64,000 nucleotides of DNA from Paraburkholderia kururiensis JCM 10599 = LMG 19447 (GTDB lineage Bacteria; Pseudomonadota; Gammaproteobacteria; Burkholderiales; Burkholderiaceae): NCBI RefSeq assembly GCF_003986935.1, contig NZ_RJZE01000011.1, positions 62,001 through 126,000 of the forward strand. The letters run 5' to 3'. Within the stretch, counting starts at the first letter, position 1; every line of letters starts with the position of its first letter. Shown piece by piece: positions 26,312-33,037 of the stretch. Made by a program: the position numbers and the translations under genes. The notes under the pieces were generated by a model, which searched no databases, was not told the origin of the DNA, and was given only the letters and a program-made list of their open reading frames with translations.

Positions 26312-27283
26312 TTACGCGCCCCACACGTCGCGAAACACGCGCACCCAGTTCTCGCCCATGATCTTGCGGATGCGCGTCTCGCTCCAGCCGGCGCGCTCCA
26401 TCGCCTGCGTCAGGTTCGGAAATTCGCCGATAGTGCGAATGCCTTCGGGGTTCACCACCTTGCCGAAGTTCGTGAGGCGGCGGTAGCGGCCCTTGTCGTG
26501 CGTGAGCCAGTCGAAGAAGTCCACGCTGTAGCCCTGCGTGAAGTCCGTGCCGATGCCTACGGCGTCTTCGCCGATCAGGTTCACCACGTAGTCGATGGCT
26601 TCGATGTAGTCGTCGATGGTGGCGTCGATGCCGCGCTTCAGGAACGGCGCGAACATCGTCACGCCCACGAAGCCGCCTGCGTCCGCAATCTCTTTCAACT
26701 GCGCGTCGGACTTGTTGCGCGGATGCTCTTTCAGGCCCGAAGGCAGGCAGTGCGAATAGCAGACCGGCTTCTTCGAAAACGCGATGGCTTCCGAAGACGT
26801 ATTGCTGCCCACGTGCGACAGATCGACCATGATGCCCACGCGGTTCATCTCCGTAATGACTTCGCGGCCGAAGTCGGAGAGCCCGCCGTCTCGCTCGTAG
26901 CAGCCGGTGCCCACGAGGTTCTGCGTGTTGTAGCAAAGCTGCACCACGCGCACGCCCATGTCGGCGAATGCTTCGATGTAGCCGATGTTGTCTTCGAACG
27001 CATGCGCGTTCTGGAAGCCGAGAATCACGCCCGTGCGGTTCTCCTTCTTCGCACGCGCAATGTCTTCGGTGGTGCGTACGAGCGTGAGCAGTTCGCTGTT
27101 CGCGCGGATCTGCTGCTTCATGAGCGCGATGTTGTCCACGGTCTTCGCGAAGCTCTCCCACACGGACACCGTGCAGTTCGCCGCCGTGATGCCGCCTTTT
27201 CTCATGTCTTCGAACACCGAACGGTCGAACTTCGAGATGTTCAGACCGTCGATGATGATGCTGTTCTCGTGCAGGGTGCTCAT
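26312..27283 (-). CDS. Membrane-dipeptidase (M19) family protein
   Basis: This 323-residue zinc dipeptidase-fold protein is linked to betaine catabolism. Motifs include DGLNISKF at the N-terminus, MVDLSHVGSNTSSEAI, CYSHCLPSGLKEHPRN and VGIGTDFTQGY. The usual HxD of renal dipeptidases is replaced at the N-terminus (IIIDGLNISKF), so metal content is uncertain. A homologue occupies the same place beside the V4R protein and dgcA in P. aeruginosa. The substrate is unknown. It lies 22 bp after glyA. Confidence 0.82.
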   Translation of the reverse strand: MSTLHENSIIIDGLNISKFDRSVFEDMRKGGITAANCTVSVWESFAKTVDNIALMKQQIRANSELLTLVRTTEDIARAKKENRTGVILGFQNAHAFEDNIGYIEAFADMGVRVVQLCYNTQNLVGTGCYERDGGLSDFGREVITEMNRVGIMVDLSHVGSNTSSEAIAFSKKPVCYSHCLPSGLKEHPRNKSDAQLKEIADAGGFVGVTMFAPFLKRGIDATIDDYIEAIDYVVNLIGEDAVGIGTDFTQGYSVDFFDWLTHDKGRYRRLTNFGKVVNPEGIRTIGEFPNLTQAMERAGWSETRIRKIMGENWVRVFRDVWGA

Positions 27284-27305
27284 GCCGTAGCTCCGTGGTT
27301 CGGGT

Positions 27306-28580
27306 TCAGTAGATCGGGAAGCGCTCGCACAGCGCGAAGATCTCGCGGCGCACGCGCTGCTCGGTAGGCGCATGGCCTTCGGGGTGCTCGCGCAGCGCAT
27401 CGAACACATCGAGAATGAGGCGCCCGATCTCGCGGAACTCCGCGACGCCGAAACCGCGCGTGGTGCCGGCCGGCGAGCCGAGGCGAATGCCCGAGGTCAC
27501 CGTGGGCTTCTCGGTATCGAAGGGAATGCCGTTCTTGTTGCAGGTGATGCCCGCGCGTTCCAGCGCCTGCTCCACCTGCGTACCCTTGAGGCCCTTCGGG
27601 CGCAGATCGACGAGCAGCAGATGGTTGTCCGTGCCGCCCGTGACGAGGTCCACGCCGCCTTCTTTCAGCACTTCGCCCAGCGCCTGCGCGTTGGCGAGCA
27701 CGCTGTCGATATAGGTCTTGAAATCTGCATGCAGCGCTTCGCCGAAGGCTACAGCCTTGCCCGCGATCACGTGCATGAGCGGGCCGCCTTGCAGCCCCGG
27801 GAACACCGCGGAGTTGATCTTCTTCGCGATGTCTTCGTCGTTCGTGAGCACGAAGCCGCCGCGCGGGCCGCGCAGCGTCTTGTGCGTGGTCGAAGTCACA
27901 ACATGCGCGTGGCCGACAGGGCTCGGATGACGCCCCGCGGCGATGATGCCGGCGATGTGCGCCATATCCACCATCAGCTTCGCGCCCACGCTGTCGGCAA
28001 TCGCGCGAAAGCGTGCGAAGTCGAGCACACGCGGATACGCGGAGAAGCCCGCGATGATGAGCGTCGGCTTGTGCTCGTGCGCGAGCTTTTCCACCTGGTC
28101 GTAGTCGATGCGCAGCGTCTCGCGGTCCACGCCGTACTGCACGGCGTTGAACCACTTGCCCGAGAGCGCGGGCTTCGCGCCGTGCGTGAGGTGCCCGCCC
28201 GCATCCAGCGACATGCCCAGCACCGTGTCGCCGGGCTTCGCGAGCGCGAGCATTACGGCGCCGTTGGCCTGCGCGCCCGAATGCGGCTGCACGTTCGCAT
28301 AGCTCGCGTTGAAAAGCGTCTTGATGCGATCGATGGCGAGCGCTTCGACCTCATCCACATATTCGCAACCGCCGTAGTAACGCTTGCCGGGATAACCTTC
28401 CGCGTACTTGTTGGTCAGCACCGAGCCCTGCGCTTCCAGCACAGCGCGCGAGACGATGTTTTCCGAGGCGATCAGTTCGACCTGCGACTGCTGCCGCTCG
28501 AGTTCCTTCAGCACCGCGCTGCGCACGGGCGCGTCGCGTTCGGCGAGGGTCTGCGTAAAGAAAGGGGTGGCGTTCGACAT
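27306..28580 (-). CDS. glyA: Serine hydroxymethyltransferase
   Basis: GlyA converts glycine plus 5,10-methylene-THF to serine. In this 424-residue PLP enzyme Lys234 in [13 protein letters not shown] forms the Schiff base, and [15 protein letters not shown] and [15 protein letters not shown] are present. As first gene of the leftward betaine run, it uses both products of dimethylglycine and sarcosine demethylation, glycine and methylene-THF. It is probably the betaine-specific copy, with the housekeeping copy elsewhere. The ribosome site (GGACG) is weak. The leader is long; I looked for a glycine riboswitch and did not see one. Confidence 0.93.
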   Translation of the reverse strand: MSNATPFFTQTLAERDAPVRSAVLKELERQQSQVELIASENIVSRAVLEAQGSVLTNKYAEGYPGKRYYGGCEYVDEVEALAIDRIKTLFNASYANVQPHSGAQANGAVMLALAKPGDTVLGMSLDAGGHLTHGAKPALSGKWFNAVQYGVDRETLRIDYDQVEKLAHEHKPTLIIAGFSAYPRVLDFARFRAIADSVGAKLMVDMAHIAGIIAAGRHPSPVGHAHVVTSTTHKTLRGPRGGFVLTNDEDIAKKINSAVFPGLQGGPLMHVIAGKAVAFGEALHADFKTYIDSVLANAQALGEVLKEGGVDLVTGGTDNHLLLVDLRPKGLKGTQVEQALERAGITCNKNGIPFDTEKPTVTSGIRLGSPAGTTRGFGVAEFREIGRLILDVFDALREHPEGHAPTEQRVRREIFALCERFPIY

Positions 28581-28817
28581 GGGGCGTCCGTTGGTCAGGA
28601 AAAGCAGCGTATTCAGGCATGCGAAGCGCAGCACATAAGGCTCAGGGCTGCCGACGGCTCTATTCTTGTCTTTCGCCTTTTGCGCCAATTGATGAATTCA
28701 GACGCGTTCTTTTCCATTTCCGCCATGCGAGTCCGTTTTGGACAAGTCGGCTTTCAAGCGTCGGAAAAAGCAGGCCGCACTGCCAATGCTGCTTTGCAGC
28801 GCAAACACCCTTCAGGA

Positions 28818-28877
28818 GCACCGCTTGCGTGCGGCGCGCGCCCGCCCACGGTGCTCGCGCCGCACAGTGCAGGTGCA
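28818..28877 (+). promoter_or_regulatory. Two NtrC-like enhancer sites upstream of gbdR
   Basis: GCAC-N7-GTGC occurs twice: GCACCGCTTGCGTGC at 28818-28832 and CGCACAGTGCAGGTGCA at 28861-28877. The second has one perfect GGTGCA half. Their centres are 44 bp apart, about four helical turns. They lie roughly 120-165 bp upstream of the start expected from the sigma-54 promoter at 28964. Spacing and position fit NtrC; binding is an inference. Confidence 0.5.
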
Positions 28878-28917
28878 CAGCACGACCGTGCGAATGCTCG
28901 ATAAGTGGGACGAATAA

Positions 28918-28957
28918 GGGTTTGGCCGGGGTTTCGCCAGGGTTTGGCCAGGGTTAC
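28918..28957. repeat. Three to four 11-bp repeats ahead of the gbdR promoter
   Basis: GGGTTTGGCC at 28918, GGGTTTCGCC at 28929, GGGTTTGGCC at 28940 and a partial GGGTTACAAC at 28951 give an exact 11-bp period, so copies lie on one face of the helix. The array ends next to the -24 element. It may be a regulator site or another slippage-type repeat. Confidence 0.6.
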
Positions 28958-28963
28958 AACGTA

Positions 28964-28979
28964 TGGCACGCTTGTTGCC
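28964..28979 (+). promoter_or_regulatory. Sigma-54 (-24/-12) promoter of gbdR
   Basis: TGGCACGCTTGTTGCC matches the RpoN consensus TGGCACG-N4-TTGC with GG and GC in the right register. It faces gbdR, and the expected transcription start is about 75 bp before the gbdR ATG. This ties gbdR to nitrogen or carbon control. I recall reports of such control for gbdR in Pseudomonas. Confidence 0.78.
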
Positions 28980-29063
28980 ATCAACACGAGAATAAATGCG
29001 GCCGCGCCCCACCGGCCGTCAAGCTGTAGAGCCGAAGTCAGAGAGCCGAAGGAACACCGCACC

Positions 29064-30119
29064 ATGTCGCCCGACCGTACCGCGTCGTTGTCCCACTTCG
29101 CTTTCATGCCGCTGCCCAACTTCACCATGATCGCGTTCACCAACGCGATCGAAGTGCTGCGCATGGCGAATTACCTGAGTGGGCAGCCGCTCTACCGTTG
29201 GTCCGTCATCAGCCCCGACGGCGGCCTCGTCAGCGCGAGCAACGGCCTCTCCGTGGACACGGGGCCCGCCGACTGCGTCGGCAAACCCGACATCGTGTTC
29301 GTCTGCGGCGGCATCAACGTGCAGCGCGAAACCACGGCCACGCATCTGGCCACGCTGCGTCGCTTCGCGCGCGAAGGCGTGGCGCTCGGCAGCCTGTGCA
29401 CCGGCACCTACGCGCTCGCGAAAGCCGGCTTGCTTGCGGGCTACGCATGTGCGATTCACTGGGAAAACATGTCGGCGCTCAAGGAAGAGTTTCCGGACAC
29501 GCGCTTTTTGAAAGAGCTGTTCGTGATCGACCGCGATCGCGTGACCTGCACGGGCGGCGTCGCGCCGCTCGACATGATGTTGAACCTCATCGCCTCGCGC
29601 ATCGGCACGGCGCGCGTGACGCAGATTGCCGAACAGTTCATCGTGGAGCACGTGCGCGATACGAGCGCGCAGCAGCGCATGCCGCTCGTGGCGCGTCTTG
29701 GCTCAGCGAACAAGTCGCTGTTCGAAGTGATTTCGCTGATGGAGAACAACATCGAAGAGCCGCTCTCGCGCGAAGAACTCGCGCGGCTCGCGAACATGTC
29801 GCAACGGCAATTGCAGCGCCTTTTCCGCGAACATCTGGGCATGACGCCGACGCACTACTACCTCACGCTGCGTCTGCGTCGTGCACGCGAGTTGCTGCTG
29901 CAGACCGACATGTCGATCATGCACATCACCATGGCCTGCGGCTTCCAGTCCGCGTGCCATTTCAGCAAGAGCTATCGCGATGCGTTCGGCACGGCGCCCA
30001 CGCGCGAGCGCCGCAAGCAGGTGGCGCCGCTTGCCGAAGTGGTGGGCGCACCGGGCGCTCCGGGCACTGTGCCGGCGCCAGCGGCAGCCTCAGCGCACCA
30101 CGCGTTTCTGTCCGCCTGA
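29064..30119 (+). CDS. gbdR: GlxA-family AraC regulator of glycine betaine catabolism
   Basis: GbdR senses glycine betaine and dimethylglycine and activates gbcAB, dgcAB and related genes. The 351-residue protein has a DJ-1/PfpI-like domain (about 10-190; FAFMPLPNFTMIAFTNAIEVL) and an AraC domain (about 220-320; FQSACHFSKSYRDAFG). The Ala/Pro-rich tail after 330 is extra. The start at 29064 follows GAAGGA and gives the family N-terminus; longer frames are shadows. It is divergent from the betaine operon across a 483-bp control region. Confidence 0.9.
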   Translation: MSPDRTASLSHFAFMPLPNFTMIAFTNAIEVLRMANYLSGQPLYRWSVISPDGGLVSASNGLSVDTGPADCVGKPDIVFVCGGINVQRETTATHLATLRRFAREGVALGSLCTGTYALAKAGLLAGYACAIHWENMSALKEEFPDTRFLKELFVIDRDRVTCTGGVAPLDMMLNLIASRIGTARVTQIAEQFIVEHVRDTSAQQRMPLVARLGSANKSLFEVISLMENNIEEPLSREELARLANMSQRQLQRLFREHLGMTPTHYYLTLRLRRARELLLQTDMSIMHITMACGFQSACHFSKSYRDAFGTAPTRERRKQVAPLAEVVGAPGAPGTVPAPAAASAHHAFLSA

Positions 30120-30125
30120 AGTTCC

Positions 30126-30161
30126 CTGATACGTTCGCTGATACGTTCGCTGATATCCCGC
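30126..30161. repeat. Three 12-bp tandem repeats between gbdR and ubiT
   Basis: CTGATACGTTCG occurs exactly at 30126 and 30138, with a third, half-changed copy at 30150. The array fills the short convergent gap after the gbdR stop. Confidence 0.75.
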
Positions 30162-30165
30162 ACGT

Positions 30166-30636
30166 TCACGCGAATCGCGCCGTCACCTGAACCGCGCGGC
30201 GCAGCGCCGTCTGCATGAGCGCGCCGCCCGGCATCATCTCGAAGTCGATAGCTTCCACCGCGTTGCGCACGATCAGCCCGAGTTCGGTGCTGCCCTGCAT
30301 GATGAGGCGCCGGCTGAAGAACAGCGTGTCGGCATCCACGTCGCGCGCAGCGAGCCGGATGAAGTCGGGGCCGCTCGCTGCGACGATCAGGTCCGGGGCT
30401 CGTGCCTCCCCACGCCAGGGTTCGAAACGATCCGCGCCCACGGTGAGGCGCACGGTGAGGCCGATGTCCGTCACGTTCAATTCGTAGAGATACCCGGACA
30501 GCAACGCACGCGTATCGGTGTCGAGCACGGGCAGCACGTGGCGATTGAGCGCCACACAGAGTGCATACGCGAGCGGCGTAGCGGGCAGACGGGCCGCGCA
30601 GTAGCGCAGCAGGGGCACAGGGCTCGGTAGCTTCAT
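30166..30636 (-). CDS. ubiT: UbiT, SCP2-like accessory factor of O2-independent ubiquinone synthesis
   Basis: This 156-residue SCP2-domain lipid-binding protein (LPSPVPLLRYCAARLP at the N-terminus, SGPDFIRLAARDVDADTLFF and RRLIMQGSTELGL inside) matches UbiT, which carries hydrophobic ubiquinone intermediates. The start overlaps the ubiV stop by 4 bases, and ubiU precedes ubiV. The trio UbiT-UbiU-UbiV is known to be needed for ubiquinone synthesis without oxygen. Confidence 0.88.
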   Translation of the reverse strand: MKLPSPVPLLRYCAARLPATPLAYALCVALNRHVLPVLDTDTRALLSGYLYELNVTDIGLTVRLTVGADRFEPWRGEARAPDLIVAASGPDFIRLAARDVDADTLFFSRRLIMQGSTELGLIVRNAVEAIDFEMMPGGALMQTALRRAVQVTARFA

Positions 30637-31631
30637 GCGCGGACTCCGGTCGTGCCTGCTGCGGCGGATGGATCGCCGGTTGGCGTGACACTCGTGAGGT
30701 CTGCGATGCCTGCATTAGCGGCCGCCTTTTCAGCCAGGCCCGGCTCCCCGAACCAGAACCCGTTGCAGGACGGTGCGTCGTGCTGCGCGCAGGCCTCGCG
30801 ATACGCATCCCGCGGCGTGAGTTCGCCGTCGCACACCGCCTTGAAGATATCGAGCACCGCCACCGTGCGATTCGCCTGCGGGCTGATGCGCAGTACCGAT
30901 ACGCCTTCGCTCGCCAGACCGTGTGTGTGGCCGGCCAGGTTCACCACCTGCGCCGTCTGCGTCTGAATGCCGTTGATCGTGACGAACGGTTTGCCATCCT
31001 GAGCGAAAGCGGTCATGCCTTCGGGGTCGTCGATACAGCGGCGTTCGCAATGATCCTTCTGCAAATGGTGATGACGCGCGGTGAAGCAGCGTGCCGAAAA
31101 GGCGAGCGGCGCACGGCCGTAGGCGAAGTACTCGATCTCGCAGGGCGGCTCGCTCGCGGCGCCGTTCGCCTCCGTAATGCCGCCGCGAATTTCCGCCAGC
31201 GTGGCACGCGAGCAATCCACGGGCGTCACCCAGCGCCGTGCGCCCAGACTCACGAGCCATTCGAGCATCTGCGCGCTGTAGCAGTTGAGATGCGGCCCCG
31301 CCACGAAAGGCATGCGTCGCGCGACGAGCGCGAGCGCGGACATGTCGTTCACTTCCGGCATGAACTCGCCGTTCTCGGCGAGCTTGCGCGCCTGGCGCAG
31401 GTCCGCTTCGGTTTCGGCGAGTGCCAGTGCGGAGAGCACGACCTCTTTGCCGGCCGACGCCAGTTCGCGCGCAATCGCGACCCAATCCGAAAAGCGCAGT
31501 TCGTGACGGCGCGAGCACACCACCTCGCCGACGTAGACGACATCTGCCGCGGAAGCCGCCACGTCGGCATAGAACGCCATGACGTGGTTGCGAGGCCAGT
31601 AATAAAGAATGGGACCGAGCGCGAGCTTCAT
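30633..31631 (-). CDS. ubiV: UbiV, O2-independent ubiquinone hydroxylation protein
   Basis: This 332-residue U32-peptidase-family protein forms the [4Fe-4S] heterodimer with UbiU that hydroxylates ubiquinone precursors anaerobically. Family stretches are KLALGPILYYWPRN, VYVGEVVCSRRHELR, YFAYGRAPLAFSARCFTARH and HCERRC with clustered cysteines. The C-terminus has a short Ala/Thr/Gly-rich tail. The start at 31631 is 5 bp from the ubiU stop. Confidence 0.9.
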   Translation of the reverse strand: MKLALGPILYYWPRNHVMAFYADVAASAADVVYVGEVVCSRRHELRFSDWVAIARELASAGKEVVLSALALAETEADLRQARKLAENGEFMPEVNDMSALALVARRMPFVAGPHLNCYSAQMLEWLVSLGARRWVTPVDCSRATLAEIRGGITEANGAASEPPCEIEYFAYGRAPLAFSARCFTARHHHLQKDHCERRCIDDPEGMTAFAQDGKPFVTINGIQTQTAQVVNLAGHTHGLASEGVSVLRISPQANRTVAVLDIFKAVCDGELTPRDAYREACAQHDAPSCNGFWFGEPGLAEKAAANAGIADLTSVTPTGDPSAAAGTTGVRA

Positions 31632-31636
31632 GAGGC

Positions 31637-32737
31637 TTACTTCCATGGACGTGAATAGGCGCCGAGCGTGTCCTGCTGCCCCTCGGCAAGCGAGCCGAGC
31701 GCGGCGTGCCATGTCGCCGCGCGCCCCGCCGCGACACCTTCGCGCGTGAGCGCATCGAGCGCTTCGCGCCACACGCGTGTGACAGCCGCGGTGTAGGCGG
31801 GACCGCGCTGACGGCCTTCGATCTTCACCGCCGCCACGCCCATGCGCGCCAGCTCGGGCAACAGTTCGAGCGCGTTGAGGCTCGCGGGCTCTTCCATCGC
31901 GTAGTAGCGCTTGCCGGCCACCTCGAAACGGCCTTTGCAGATGGTCGGATAGCTGGCCTTGTCGTCCTCGCGGTAGCTGTCCACGAGCACACCGCCGAGG
32001 CGCGCATCGAGCCGCTTTTGCGTGCCCTCCTGGCGCTCGACCCACTGCACGTGGCGCGCCGGCGAGCACACGCCGTTGAGATTCGGCGATTCGCCCGTGG
32101 CGTGCCCCGAGAGCATGCAGCGCCCCTCCACCATCACGCACAGGCTGCCGAACGCGAACACCTCGATCTCCACCGACGTCTGTCGCACCGTCTGCTCGAC
32201 CTGTTCGAGCGAAAGCACGCGCGGCAACACGGCGCGCTGAATGCCGAACTCGCGCTGCAAAAAGTTGATGCCTTCGTGGTTCGTCACCGACCCTTGCACC
32301 GAAAGATGCAGACGCAGCTCGGGATGCTGCCGCGCCGCATACGCCATCACGACGGGGTCGGCCACGATGGCCGCATCCACGCCCACGCGCGCGGCCAGAT
32401 CGATGGCGGCGGTCCAGCGCGAGAGGTCGCGGCCATGTGCGTAGGTATTGATCGCGAGCAAGACTTTGCGATTCGCGCGATGCGCGTAATCGATGCCTTG
32501 CGCGAGCGTCGCTTCGTCGAAGTTGAGACCGGGAAAAGCGCGTGCGTTGGTGTCGTTGCGCAGGCCGACGTAGACGCAATCGGCACCGCCATCTACGGCG
32601 GTACGCAGTGCAGGCAGATTACCTGCCGGGCAAACGAGCTCGGGAATCCTGAGGGGCGGGTGTAGGACGGCAGTCGTGGAAGCAGAAGCAGATAGCGATG
32701 CCTGCGCCTCAGCGGCAGGCGGGACGATCGTGCGCAT
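31637..32737 (-). CDS. ubiU: UbiU, O2-independent ubiquinone hydroxylation protein
   Basis: This 366-residue U32-family partner of UbiV has PELVCPAGNLPALRTAVDGGADCVYVG, LHLSVQGSVTNHEGINFL, FGSLCVMVEGRCMLSGHATG with Fe-S cysteines, and EGRQRGPAYTAAV. The N-terminal 30 residues (Ala/Ser-rich) exceed the usual length. The ATG at 32737 is chosen because the longer frame adds 43 residues without family likeness; a later start near PELVCPAG is possible. Confidence 0.88.
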   Translation of the reverse strand: MRTIVPPAAEAQASLSASASTTAVLHPPLRIPELVCPAGNLPALRTAVDGGADCVYVGLRNDTNARAFPGLNFDEATLAQGIDYAHRANRKVLLAINTYAHGRDLSRWTAAIDLAARVGVDAAIVADPVVMAYAARQHPELRLHLSVQGSVTNHEGINFLQREFGIQRAVLPRVLSLEQVEQTVRQTSVEIEVFAFGSLCVMVEGRCMLSGHATGESPNLNGVCSPARHVQWVERQEGTQKRLDARLGGVLVDSYREDDKASYPTICKGRFEVAGKRYYAMEEPASLNALELLPELARMGVAAVKIEGRQRGPAYTAAVTRVWREALDALTREGVAAGRAATWHAALGSLAEGQQDTLGAYSRPWK

Positions 32738-32909
32738 GGGCAACGGCGATCCTCGAAAAATGGATGGGCAATCATGCCACGCCCCCTCTGGCACGCATTG
32801 CGGCGAACTGACGCGTGCGCTAAGGTTGGGATGTTGTTTTCCCGATTGCGGCAAATAACGTCGCAATTGATCGCGTCAACGGATTGCAGCAACCCCGCGC
32901 CACCGCATC

Positions 32910-32957
32910 ATGTGGCAACCCGTGCGGCAACTGATGTGCCGACTGATGTGGCAACGC
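32910..32957. repeat. Four 12-bp tandem repeats upstream of nrdJ
   Basis: Units at 32910, 32922, 32934 and 32946 follow ATGTGGCAACTG with one to three changes. The array lies in the 300-bp divergent gap between ubiU and nrdJ, 81 bp before the nrdJ start. I see no B12 riboswitch in the gap, and the nearby TTGATCGCGTCAA (32867-32879) is one base too short for an FNR/Anr box. Confidence 0.75.
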
Positions 32958-33037
32958 ACCGCTCCTGGTTGTCGCAGCGCCGTCGCTATAGTGTCCGGCT
33001 TTCCAACCACCTCACTGCGCACCGTTCAGGTCCCTCT

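Noticed and set aside
28581..28800. Glycine riboswitch in the long glyA leader
   Set aside because: I looked for the conserved aptamer core and tandem arrangement on the minus strand and did not find them.
32789..32804. TGGCACG followed by TTGC as a sigma-54 promoter before nrdJ
   Set aside because: The GC element is two bases too close to GG, which abolishes RpoN promoters.
32867..32879. TTGATCGCGTCAA between ubiU and nrdJ as an FNR/Anr box
   Set aside because: The half-sites are separated by one base too few, and one half has a mismatch. The context is suggestive but the site does not meet the consensus.
32738..33037. Cobalamin riboswitch before the B12-dependent nrdJ
   Set aside because: No B12-box-like sequence is visible, and the space is taken up by short tandem repeats.
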